In this document: positions 54,882 through 62,839 of the stretch, piece after piece | How the letters are laid out: each line of letters starts with the position of its first letter | Position numbering within the stretch: position 1 is the first letter of the stretch | Assembly (NCBI GenBank): GCA_015207155.1 | Contig: JADEXK010000027.1 | Location: 1 to 64,000 of the forward strand | Direction: 5' to 3' | From: Nostocales cyanobacterium LEGE 11386 | GTDB lineage: Bacteria > Cyanobacteriota > Cyanobacteriia > Cyanobacteriales > Nostocaceae | DNA: 64,000 nucleotides | Notes under the pieces: model-generated | Database searches by the model: none | The model's input: the letters and a program-made list of their open reading frames with translations, nothing else | What the model was told of the DNA's origin: nothing | Position numbers and translations under genes: made by a program

Positions 54882-55727
54882 TTAATGAACCTTTGTCAAA
54901 AGTTCTTTGTCCTGAGGTTGCATCTTCAGGGTTTGCAGTTGTTGTTCTAGCTGTTCAATGCGGGAAAGCAAAGAACTAATTACAGTTGCTTGCTCGTCGG
55001 GAAGCTTTCCGTGTTCTAGGGGACAGAGGTTGGCGCTTTGTTTATGGGAGATAATTCGACCTGGAATCCCGACGACGGTAGAATCTGCGGGAACATCGCG
55101 TAAAACAATTGAACCTGCACCAATGCGAACGCGATCGCTAATTTGAATATTGCCTAACACTTTCGCACCCGCACCCACCACAACGTTTTTACCTAGTGTG
55201 GGATGACGCTTACCACTTTCTTTCCCAGTTCCGCCAAGGGTGACACCCTGGTAAATCAGTGTATAGTCTCCCACGATGGCAGTTTCACCAATCACAACGC
55301 CCATCCCATGGTCGATAAACACACCCTTGCCAATCTTCGCACCTGGGTGAATTTCAATTCCTGTGAAAAACCGACTCCAGTGTGAAATCAAGCGGGGGAT
55401 AAAACCCACTCCCCGATAGTGCAACCAATGGGCGAGACGATGCCAACAGAGTGCGTGCAATCCAGGGTAGCAAAACATTACCTCTAGCCAATTACGTGCG
55501 GCTGGATCACGTTCAAAGATGATCTGAAAATCACTCAATAATGGCTCTAAAAAACTGCCACAGGGTAAATTTGCCAGCAGCGACGTATTTGCAGAATCCG
55601 GCATGATTGCAGTCTTGGTATTTTTGATACTGTTTAATGACTGTTGCATCGGTAGTGTCTGGTTAAAGGAGCCATGTGCTATTTTTATGCTTATATCAGG
55701 TGGCTCCCAACTGGACAGTACATCCAA
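54882..55727 (-). CDS. cysE: Serine O-acetyltransferase of the nif locus (CysE/NifP)
   Basis: A 281-residue acetyltransferase making O-acetylserine for cysteine synthesis. The left-handed beta-helix hexapeptides run from [18 protein letters not shown] through [20 protein letters not shown] to [20 protein letters not shown] and GIPGRII. The helical N-terminal domain includes [20 protein letters not shown] and [12 protein letters not shown]. The frame extends about 45 residues beyond the usual CysE start; Met at 55604 or 55649 is an alternative. Its position ahead of nifV-nifZ-nifT matches nifP, which supplies extra cysteine for Fe-S clusters during nitrogen fixation. Confidence 0.9.
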   Translation of the reverse strand: MDVLSSWEPPDISIKIAHGSFNQTLPMQQSLNSIKNTKTAIMPDSANTSLLANLPCGSFLEPLLSDFQIIFERDPAARNWLEVMFCYPGLHALCWHRLAHWLHYRGVGFIPRLISHWSRFFTGIEIHPGAKIGKGVFIDHGMGVVIGETAIVGDYTLIYQGVTLGGTGKESGKRHPTLGKNVVVGAGAKVLGNIQISDRVRIGAGSIVLRDVPADSTVVGIPGRIISHKQSANLCPLEHGKLPDEQATVISSLLSRIEQLEQQLQTLKMQPQDKELLTKVH

Positions 55728-56307
55728 TATCGATTGGATTTATTGGATTAATTAAGGCTGTACTCACACCTTAAAATCCTTATTTAACAGAAATTTAAAA
55801 TTTATCTTGGGGTAGGGGTGCTAGTGTTTCACAATGGGGGTACTAGTTTTTTTTGGGTAGAGGGTTAAGAATTTCTGTACTCACTACAAAAAACTTTACC
55901 TGTAAGTCTTTGCAGCGAATTAGGCAAGTTATTTTGCAATATATTAAGTTGTACTCACTTACTCGTAAATATGAGGTAGATAGAATGACAAATCAAATAT
56001 CTGTATCTCCAGTTACGATTCTTATTCTATTATCTAGGATAGGGAAAAAACAAATTTCTTTATTTTAATTTATAGTTTGTTGTCTGTGTGTATATATACG
56101 TTTCCCAAAATAGATATAGTACATATAACAATTTTATGGCTCAGATCCCCGACTTCTTGAAGAAGTCGGGGATCTTTTTAAGTGTTGATGCTGATGCGAT
56201 CGCCTGAAGATATGAGCAAAATAATTAACTATAACTACATAAAATAGCAGAAAAGCCAATCTAAATCTGGTTTGGTCAGAACGAGATGCACCTGAAGATA
56301 GGGGAAA
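55728..56307. other. Non-coding gap upstream of nifP/cysE
   Basis: About 580 bases between divergent genes. The left half should contain the cysE promoter; no clear NtcA site (GTA-N8-TAC) was found. The right half has a strong hairpin at 56143. Short frames here have no protein-like features. Confidence 0.5.
56143..56180 (+). terminator. Hairpin with T run, near copy of the one at 46910
   Basis: AGATCCCCGACTTCTT and AAGAAGTCGGGGATCT form a long stem and are followed by TTTTTAA. No gene ends immediately upstream on this strand, so it may be a dispersed palindrome rather than a working terminator. Confidence 0.55.
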
Positions 56308-57159
56308 ATGAAACAGCAAAAAAATCAATTCAATCATCTCACAGCAATAGAAAGAAATTATTTGTCTTTTCCTGCACAATTTTTATTAAATCAAAATCTG
56401 CTGCAAGGTAAAATACTAGATTTTGGTTGTGGCTTTGGTAATGATGTTAAATTATTGCGTCAAAAAGGCTGTGATATTACAGGCTACGACCCTTATTATT
56501 TTCCTCAATTCCCTCAAGATAAGTTTGATACAATAATTTGCTTTTATGTTTTAAATGTTTTATTTTCTGAAGAACAAGCTAATGTGCTTATGCAAATATC
56601 ACATTTATTGAAACCAGGAGGTAAAGCTTACTATGCCGTGAGAAGAGATATCAAAAAAGTAGGGTTTCGAGAACATTATATTCATAAAAAACCTACATAT
56701 CAATGTATTGTTAAATTGCCATTTAATTCAATTTATTTAGATGAGCATCGAGAATTATATCAGTATATTCATTATAATCAACAGCGAAATACATCTAATT
56801 ACTGTATATTTTGTAATCCCCATAAAAATCTCAAATTATTAACTGAATCCGCAACAGCCTATGCTATTTTTGATGGCTATCCTATAAGTAAAGGACATAT
56901 TTTAGTTATTCCTAAACGTCATGTTAGTAATTATTTTGAACTACCATTAAAAGAGCAATCTGCCTGCTGGTTTATGGTGAACAAAGTACAACAAATTCTC
57001 AAGGTAGAATTTGACCCTGATGGCTTTAATATAGGCATAAATATTAATCGAGAAGCTGGTCAAAATATTATGCACACCAGTATTCATATCATCCCTCGGT
57101 ACAAAGGTGATACTAGCTGTAAAAGTGGCATCAGGAATGTCATTCCTCAAAGAAAATAG
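56308..57159 (+). CDS. Methyltransferase-HIT domain fusion protein
   Basis: A 283-residue two-domain protein. Residues about 1-150 form a class I SAM methyltransferase: ILDFGCGFGNDVKLLRQKG (motif I), acidic GYDPYYFPQF and FDTIICFYVLNVLF, then LLKPGGKAYYAVRRD. Residues about 160-275 form a HIT domain: CIFCN, AYAIFDGYPISKGHILVIPK, RHVSNYFEL and GQNIMHTSIHIIPRYKGD. The HIT triad reads H256-T-S258-I-H260, so the central, normally nucleophilic histidine is serine. The fusion suggests that nucleotide binding by HIT serves the methyltransferase. Substrate is unknown; monocistronic. Confidence 0.82.
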   Translation: MKQQKNQFNHLTAIERNYLSFPAQFLLNQNLLQGKILDFGCGFGNDVKLLRQKGCDITGYDPYYFPQFPQDKFDTIICFYVLNVLFSEEQANVLMQISHLLKPGGKAYYAVRRDIKKVGFREHYIHKKPTYQCIVKLPFNSIYLDEHRELYQYIHYNQQRNTSNYCIFCNPHKNLKLLTESATAYAIFDGYPISKGHILVIPKRHVSNYFELPLKEQSACWFMVNKVQQILKVEFDPDGFNIGININREAGQNIMHTSIHIIPRYKGDTSCKSGIRNVIPQRK

Positions 57160-57227
57160 CAAACTACCTACATTCAGATATTGCACCAGCCCAATCTTAC
57201 GCCAAGAAATAAATTTCTTGGCTAATA

Positions 57228-57290
57228 GCTCAAGTCCACTAAAGTGGACTGAAACTCTTGTCATCTAGGGGTTTGAGTCCTCTTAAGAGG
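57228..57290. repeat. Pair of short palindromes
   Basis: AGTCCACT-AA-AGTGGACT at about 57232-57249 and AGTCCTCTTAAGAGGACT at about 57275-57292 are perfect dyads on either side of GTTTG. This arrangement is a known type of dispersed palindromic repeat in Nostoc-type genomes. No RNA function is evident. Confidence 0.65.
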
Positions 57291-57378
57291 ACTAATGAAG
57301 CAACTGGGTTGATACTCAGCACTCCCCTTCGACTTCGCTCAGGGCAAGCGCACTCAGGACTTTGCTATATGTGCTTCT

Positions 57379-58146
57379 TTAGAACTTGTAACTTAAAACT
57401 TGAATTACACTAGTTTCGGGTAAATTACTAGAGCTAATGGCAATACTATCACTATTACTACGACGTACTGTCATGCCCTGCATCAAAGTCAAAAAGTCAT
57501 CTAGTGGTGCAATATCACATGCAGCAGCATCAGCCGCTTGTGTGCGGTAATGAGTAGGAATTATTAACTTAGGATTTAATACTTCAGCCGCTTGCTTGGC
57601 TTCCTGGGCATTGTAGGCTTTGGCACTACCTCCTACAGGTATTAACGCCACATCTGGACGTCCCATAAGGATTTTTTGCTCAATGGAAATAGGTGCAGCA
57701 GCTCCTCCTAGATGTAGGATATTAATTCCTCCTTGCTGCCAACGCCAAGCTGTGTTTATACCGAACTGTCTACCACCTTTGCGATCGTGATCTATGGGAA
57801 TTCCCTGTAACTTAATACCTTGGAACTCGTAAACGCCCGGTGCATATACTAGCTTAGGATTTCCTGGTAGTCCATCCACCGCACCTTCATCCAGCAATTG
57901 ACTACTAATCAGTACTAAATCTGCCACAACTTTCGGTGGACGATAACCAGCCGTACAACCAATAGTCTGAAATGGATTGACGAGAATTTTTACTCCGCCA
58001 CCGGTAAATAGAAAGCAAGTATGACCCAACCACTGAACTGATAAACCGCTAGATTGTGCGTCAGCTTCTCGGTGGGAACCCAAAGTCGTAACCAGAGCTG
58101 TAACTAACCCTGCTCCAGCATAGCCCATCAACTGTCGTCGTTTCAT
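57379..58146 (-). CDS. Tat-exported metallo-beta-lactamase-fold hydrolase
   Basis: A 255-residue MBL-fold protein with a Tat-type leader MKRRQLMGYAGAGLVTAL. The fold's strand SVQWLGHTCFLFTGGGVKIL and the INPTH-like LIIPTHYRTQ are visible, and GIPIDHDRKGGRQFGINTAW resembles UlaG/L-ascorbate-type proteins. The classic HxHxDH zinc motif is not evident (VLISSQLLDEG at the expected place), so metal-dependent hydrolysis is uncertain. The ATG at 58146 is chosen because it begins the RR signal; a GTG at 58152 also fits. It starts 3 bases after the trpG stop and should be co-transcribed. Confidence 0.75.
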   Translation of the reverse strand: MKRRQLMGYAGAGLVTALVTTLGSHREADAQSSGLSVQWLGHTCFLFTGGGVKILVNPFQTIGCTAGYRPPKVVADLVLISSQLLDEGAVDGLPGNPKLVYAPGVYEFQGIKLQGIPIDHDRKGGRQFGINTAWRWQQGGINILHLGGAAAPISIEQKILMGRPDVALIPVGGSAKAYNAQEAKQAAEVLNPKLIIPTHYRTQAADAAACDIAPLDDFLTLMQGMTVRRSNSDSIAISSSNLPETSVIQVLSYKF

Positions 58147-58148
58147 TA

Positions 58149-58748
58149 TCACTCTCTTAACTGTAATTGTTCCAGAAAGTTTCGCAGTAACTGTTTGCCT
58201 GAAGATGTAAGGACACTCTCTGGATGAAACTGGACGCCCTGAATGTGAGGATAGTTCCGATGTCGCACTCCCATAATTGTGCCATCTTCAACCCAAGCGG
58301 TGATTTCTAATACTTCGGGACAAGTTTCCCGGTCAATTACCAGACTATGATATCTGGTTGCGACCAGAGGATTTGCTAATCCCTGGAAAACACCTACTCC
58401 CGTGTGAGATACCTGAGAAGTTTTACCATGCATTAACTCTGGAGCAGAGATGATTTTACCACCAAATACTTGCCCAATGCTTTGATGCCCCAAACATACA
58501 CCCAAAATGGGAAAGTTATGACCTAGTTGTGCAATCAAATCTAGGGATATTCCGGCATCTTCCGGGCGACCTGGGCCAGGAGAAATAACTATCACTTCAG
58601 GATTTAAGGCGCGAATTTCATCTACTGATATTTTGTCGTTGCGAAAAACTTGAATATCCGATGCTACAGGAAACTCTGCTGCTAGTTCTCCCAGATATTG
58701 CACCAAATTATACGTAAAGCTGTCGTAATTATCGATAACTATAATCAC
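58149..58748 (-). CDS. trpG: Anthranilate/aminodeoxychorismate synthase glutamine amidotransferase
   Basis: A 199-residue class I glutamine amidotransferase. IDNYDSFTYNLVQYLGEL, SPGPGRPEDAG, the nucleophile GVCLGHQSIGQVFGG (Cys near residue 84) and the HPES of VQFHPESVLTSSG give a full triad. It supplies ammonia to TrpE or PabB; the two roles cannot be separated by sequence and one subunit often serves both. It precedes the exported MBL gene with a 3-base gap. Confidence 0.9.
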   Translation of the reverse strand: MIIVIDNYDSFTYNLVQYLGELAAEFPVASDIQVFRNDKISVDEIRALNPEVIVISPGPGRPEDAGISLDLIAQLGHNFPILGVCLGHQSIGQVFGGKIISAPELMHGKTSQVSHTGVGVFQGLANPLVATRYHSLVIDRETCPEVLEITAWVEDGTIMGVRHRNYPHIQGVQFHPESVLTSSGKQLLRNFLEQLQLRE

Positions 58749-58936
58749 AGCCTATAACTCCTGGTTTCTGCTACTCATACCATGTTTAATTGTTACCAGA
58801 TTAGAATTGCTGTGAAGGCCATTGTGATTAATTAAGGAAAATTCCGATACTGATAGCAAACATATATCTTGCCTAAGGTCACCATCTAGGAGACATTTCA
58901 AAATATTATCAGACAAGGTAGCATCAGCAAGCAAAT

Positions 58937-59392
58937 CTAAAAATTTGACATAATTAAAATTACCAAAGGCGGAAGCAAGAGCGTGCCAGCAACCAGCACT
59001 GCTACCAAAGCAGAGACAAGCACAGCACCAGCAGCGCAATCTTTGGCAATTTTTGCTAAATCATGGTATGTCTGTTTCACTGTTAAGTCCACAAGAGATT
59101 CGATCGCTGTATTGATTAACTCCAGCGCCAAAACCAAACCGCTAGTTATACCGATAACAGCAATTTCCACTGCTGGCAGATGTAAGAAAATGCTTAAGGC
59201 GATCGCTAAAGCACAAACACTGATGTGGATGCGAAAGTTGCGTTGAGTTTGAAAACTATAGCTGATTCCCGCCCAAGCATATTTAAAGCTAATGAATAAA
59301 CTAGAGGCTACTTGCCAGGAGAGTTCCCGTTCCTTGTTTATCAGCGTTGGTAAGCAGTTTGGTGTCGGTGGAGGGGAAACTTGTTGTGACAT
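58937..59392 (-). CDS. dgkA: Diacylglycerol/undecaprenol kinase family protein
   Basis: A 151-residue membrane protein with three hydrophobic helices. SFKYAWAGISYSFQTQRNFR and ALELINTAIESLVDLTVKQT with YHDLAKIAKDCAAGAVLVSA contain the ELxNTAIE and KDxAAGAVL signatures of DgkA-type lipid kinases. In Gram-positive bacteria the family phosphorylates undecaprenol. An N-terminal extension of about 30 residues precedes the core. It lies between trpG and ybeY on the same strand, in the ybeY-dgkA order widespread in bacteria. Confidence 0.9.
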   Translation of the reverse strand: MSQQVSPPPTPNCLPTLINKERELSWQVASSLFISFKYAWAGISYSFQTQRNFRIHISVCALAIALSIFLHLPAVEIAVIGITSGLVLALELINTAIESLVDLTVKQTYHDLAKIAKDCAAGAVLVSALVAVLVAGTLLLPPLVILIMSNF

Positions 59393-59513
59393 AAGCTTAA
59401 AAATATAACAATAGGGTAATTACAGAGGAATTTCACCAATTATAATGATCCAATCTGCTTTTGACGTAATTTTCTACAGAAGTATTATAAACACTTACAG
59501 ACCTCAAGGATCT

Positions 59514-60041
59514 TTAATATTCTATGTCAATATCAATACCGATTGTCTCCAGTAATTTTACTTGCTGCTTGAGCATTTTCCTCAATTCCTCTTCATTGGG
59601 ATGATCCCAACCTAACAAATGCAGTAGTCCGTGAGAGGCTAACCAGGCCAGCTCAGTTGGCAAACTATGTCCCTGCTGTTGAGCTTGATGTTGAGCAGTA
59701 TTTACCGAAACAACAATATCACCTAGATACAAAGGCGCAGTTGCCATTTCCGGACTTTGAGGACAATCTACCTCTAACGCTGCAAAGGCTAAAACGTCCG
59801 TTGGTTTATTTTGATGACGATATTGAGCATTTAGTGATTGAATTTCTGTGTCGTCTGTCAAACGCAGCCCAATTTCGTAACTTGGTGCTAGCGGCAGATC
59901 AGGCTGTAGATTTTCCAACCATTGACTAAACCAGTTTTCCCAAGTTTTAGGAGCAACTCGCACATCATTTTCCCCAAAATTCGTTGCTGCTGTTGGGGAC
60001 AATTCGTAAAACAAATCCTGTACATCTAGTTCGACTCGCAC
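59514..60041 (-). CDS. ybeY: rRNA maturation endoribonuclease YbeY
   Basis: A 175-residue metal-dependent ribonuclease for 16S rRNA 3'-end processing and ribosome quality control. The zinc site ELAWLASHGLLHLLGWDHPN (H-x3-H-x5-H) and PTDVLAFA are diagnostic. The start is GTG at 60041, with no ATG upstream in frame. The convergent order with dgkA downstream is widely conserved. Confidence 0.93.
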   Translation of the reverse strand: MRVELDVQDLFYELSPTAATNFGENDVRVAPKTWENWFSQWLENLQPDLPLAPSYEIGLRLTDDTEIQSLNAQYRHQNKPTDVLAFAALEVDCPQSPEMATAPLYLGDIVVSVNTAQHQAQQQGHSLPTELAWLASHGLLHLLGWDHPNEEELRKMLKQQVKLLETIGIDIDIEY

Positions 60042-60082
60042 CAGCTAAAAACTCTCCTCACGCTTTGGGTTGTGGTTTTTCG

Positions 60083-60238
60083 TCAGCGAGTTAGATAAGC
60101 CAGACCCACGAGAACAGCTAACAGCCCGATAGTTGTCAGGGCAAAATGTTTCATGGAAGTACCACCCTTACGCACCATGTTTCGCATGGCAAGTTTGACG
60201 TAGCTGGGTTTAGGTTCCGTTGCCGGTGAGTTGTTCAT
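60083..60238 (-). CDS. DUF3285 family small membrane protein
   Basis: A 51-residue protein beginning MNNSPATEPKPSYVKLAMRN, continuing MVRKGGTSMKHFALTTIGLL and ending AVLVGLAYLTR. The basic N-terminal half with KPSYVKLAMRNMVRKG and a single C-terminal hydrophobic helix match DUF3285, found in cyanobacteria next to ybeY. It ends 41 bases before the ybeY start and is probably co-transcribed with it. Function unknown. Confidence 0.8.
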   Translation of the reverse strand: MNNSPATEPKPSYVKLAMRNMVRKGGTSMKHFALTTIGLLAVLVGLAYLTR

Positions 60239-60319
60239 AATAATTTGATCACAAAATGTTTTATATCTATCAATGTAACAGCTTACCTAGGCTTCTATTG
60301 CCATTTTGCCCATTTTGCA

Positions 60320-60700
60320 CAGAGGAAACAGGTAAAGCCCTGCGGGCATGGCTGCGCTTATAGCGGTAGCGGGGCTGCGCTTATAGCCTGTGCTGAGTTA
60401 AAAGACCACCCACTAGGGGGAGCCACTGCGGTGGACGGGTTTCCCGGCATATAGGAGCCAGCCGCGTGGGCGGGTTTCCCGACTTGAGCGGACTGGCGTC
60501 AAGTGGCGTTGGGGTATGGACCTTCTCTCGATAAGAAGATTCTGCCCACACTTCGACAAGGCTCAGTGAGCACCAGGGGCGGGGCTTTTACGATAGTGCG
60601 GAAGTACTGAGTAATCTTCTTGTTACTCAGCACTCAGCACGGGCTAAACGCCCCGCTTCCGCTAACAGCACTCAGCACTCAGCACTGAGTAAGTAAAGGG
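60320..60700. repeat. Repeat-rich gap between DUF3285 and prfB
   Basis: A 500-base gap packed with repeats: two copies of GGCTGCGCTTATAGC (about 60351 and 60373), GC-rich GTGGACGGGTTTCCCG and GTGGGCGGGTTTCCCG direct repeats, a CTTCGACAAGGCTCAGTGAG element, and ACTCAGC tandem repeats at about 60624-60640 and 60668-60688. No gene. Confidence 0.75.
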
Positions 60701-60751
60701 AATAGATACTGAACAAAACGCCTATACCCATTACCTATTACCTATGTCCTA

Positions 60752-61874
60752 TCAGACGGGAGTGCTTTCTACTAGCTGGTTTTCTTGGCGCAGATAGGCT
60801 TGGATAAACGAATCGAGGTCACCGTTCATCACATCCGCGATCGCTGTTGTTTCTGTATTTGTCCGCAAATCTTTTACCATTTGGTAAGGGTGAAACACAT
60901 AGTTACGGATTTGGTTGCCCCAGGAAGCTTCCACCATATCACCGCGAATTTGGGCAATTTCTTGGGCTTTTTGTTCTCTAGCGATAACTAGCAATTTGGC
61001 TTTGAGACGGGCGAGGGCTTTCTCTTTATTTTGCAGCTGAGAACGTTCTTCTGTACAACGCACAGCAATCCCCGTGGGAATATGCACAATTCTGACAGCT
61101 GTTTCTACTTTGTTGACATTCTGCCCACCTTTACCGCCAGCCCTGGATGTGGTAACTTCCAAATCCTTCTCTGGAATGTCCAGTTGTACAGAGTTATCTA
61201 ACTGCGGCATCACTTCCACTCCAGCAAAACTGGTTTGTCGTTTGCCGTTAGCATTAAAAGGTGAAATCCGTACCAAGCGATGTGTGCCTGTTTCCGATCG
61301 CAAGTAACCATAGGCATAGCGGCCAGTAATTTCCAGAGTTGCCGATTTGATGCCAGCTTCATCACCCTCTGACTCTTCGGCTAAACTTACCTTGTAGCCT
61401 TGAGCTTCTGCCCAACGGGTATACATCCGCATCAGCATAAAAGCCCAATCTTGGGCATCTGTACCCCCAGCACCAGCGTTAATTGTCAGCACTGCTCCTT
61501 CCTTGTCATAAGGGCCGGAAAGTAACTGCTGTAATTCCCACTGGTCAAGTTCCCGATTGAGCTTGGTAACCGTAGATGCTGCTTCTTGCAACAGAGCCTC
61601 ATCGGTTTCCAACTCCAGTAGCTCAACCACTGCTTTAGTATCTTCTAGATTGGCTCGCCACTGATTATACTGCTGGAGATGAGCTTTGAGGTCGTTGAGT
61701 TCTTGCAGTGTTTTTTGGGCTTGGGTTTGGTCTTCCCATAATTCTGGCTGTGCGGCAATTTGTTCTAAGTCTTGAATTTTGGCGGTAAGTGCAGGTACGT
61801 CAAAGATAGTCCTGGGCTTTACCCAGACGACCGGACAATGTTTCGATTTCGCGTTTGAGTTCTAGAATTTCCAT
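60752..61874 (-). CDS. prfB: Peptide chain release factor 2, with programmed +1 frameshift
   Basis: RF2 recognises UGA and UAA stop codons. The short first frame starts at 61874 ([20 protein letters not shown] then QDYL) and meets TGA at 61802-61800. The slippery site CTTTGAC, with AGGA just upstream in CAGGACTATCTTTGAC, shifts the ribosome by +1 into [20 protein letters not shown] and on to the long frame. The main frame carries [20 protein letters not shown] with the peptidyl-hydrolase GGQ. The joined product is about 373 residues, normal for RF2. The frameshift autoregulates: low RF2 at the UGA favours slipping. Confidence 0.95.
61796..61812 (-). promoter_or_regulatory. prfB programmed frameshift site
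   Basis: On the minus strand the text is AGGACTATCTTTGACGT: the Shine-Dalgarno-like AGGA, 4 bases, CTT, the UGA stop and the favoured C after it. This reproduces the classic prfB +1 site. Confidence 0.93.
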
Positions 61875-62251
61875 AGTGCTTGCTAAGTGTAGAGCGCTTT
61901 GGATGGATATTGGAAGTTTATTTCTTTTTGATTTTAGCTGTAGTTGGGCAAATTCTCCTGTACTGTTGGTATAAGTTACAAAACCTGCCTTCGCTCCGGG
62001 CTATTTTAATGGTTGCAGTAGTTTGATTTTGGACATTGCTGAATGTGGGATGAATTGGGGCCAGCCGGGGAGGTAGAGGGAAAAATTTTGTGAGTTGCTC
62101 AATCGGCAACTCCTGCTTCAGCTTTGATCAACAAGACGAACTGCTGCAAGACAAAGCTTTATCAAGAAAAGATGGGAATTATATTAATAATAATATTTCT
62201 TTGTCAAGCTGATTTATACTTAAGATATGATTCACTTGTCAGGGTTTTCCA
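61875..62251. other. Non-coding gap between prfB and the zinc-ribbon relic
   Basis: About 380 bases with no convincing gene. ATTGCTGAATGTGGGATGAATT at about 62035 resembles one end of the miniature elements at 7421 and 8551, but no matching second end was found, so it may be a broken copy. Confidence 0.4.
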
Positions 62252-62512
62252 ATGCAATTTCTACTGATGAAGCAGATCCAAGTGCGGACTCACCTGACAA
62301 CAGATAACAACCAACGGCATACAGCCCCAAGCTTCAGGCAATCAATGATGAGTAGGCGTAATTGCCTCTACTGCTCAGATACATTACCCCATCATATCCG
62401 ATGGGGGTGATTGTGCTGGCATTGTAGCCAATGTAACTAGGAAATGCCAGTTGAGAAATCATGGCAAATCCTCAGATACGTGATTCAAACAAGCGTTCCA
62501 TTAGGCATATAA
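62252..62512 (+). pseudogene. Small zinc-ribbon-like gene with two nonsense codons
   Basis: An 86-codon frame starting MQFLLMKQIQVRTHLTTDNN, then RRNCLYCSDTLPHHIRWG, TGA at 62408, LCWHCSQCN, TAG at 62438, and EMPVEKSWQI to a TAA at 62510. The pattern C-x2-C ... RHIR ... YW-C--C-QEMPV is that of a small cyanobacterial family of about 85-90 residues, and both halves are in the same frame. Two in-frame stops therefore mark a recently inactivated gene. Stop readthrough is possible but unlikely with two different stops. Confidence 0.6.
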
Positions 62513-62605
62513 GGCTGAAAAGCCTAATGCTATTTACTTTCAGCCAGGCGATCGCCCAAGCTTTTTTGCTAACTCTAGTTTTGCTAATTTAAAGTGAGTT
62601 TTTGT

Positions 62606-62839
62606 ATGCCTAACGGTCCTTTGAGTGAAGAACCTCGTAACCAACGAGCCACTGTAATTCGTACAAGTAATGAGTTTATTTTACTAGAATGGCTAAAATC
62701 AAATGGTCGCCTCATAGAGCGTGAACCTCAAGAATCTCAGCTTTTAAGTCAAGTAGAAGAAATCTCAGAAATGATCGAGCTGGATGATATCCCTTACGAT
62801 CATGACGATGACGACTCAGAAATGGATTTAGATGATTAA
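62606..62839 (+). CDS. DUF3134 family protein
   Basis: A 77-residue acidic protein: MPNGPLSEEPRNQRATVIRT, SNEFILLEWLKSNGRLIERE and a C-terminal DDIPYDHDDDDSEMDLDD. It matches the cyanobacterial DUF3134 family, whose function is unknown. The ATG at 62606 starts the conserved MPNGPL segment; one 12 bases upstream is less likely. Its stop overlaps the stop of the convergent acyltransferase gene. Confidence 0.78.
   Translation: MPNGPLSEEPRNQRATVIRTSNEFILLEWLKSNGRLIEREPQESQLLSQVEEISEMIELDDIPYDHDDDDSEMDLDD

Noticed and set aside
55728..55860. An NtcA site upstream of nifP/cysE
   Set aside because: No GTA-N8-TAC match with a spaced -10 element was found by eye.
60320..60480. GC-rich stretch considered as a tRNA or structural RNA
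   Set aside because: No cloverleaf or anticodon arm could be drawn; the text consists of direct and inverted repeats.
61918..62109. A 63-codon minus-strand frame after prfB
   Set aside because: Low-complexity text overlapping a probable broken miniature-element end; no ribosome site.
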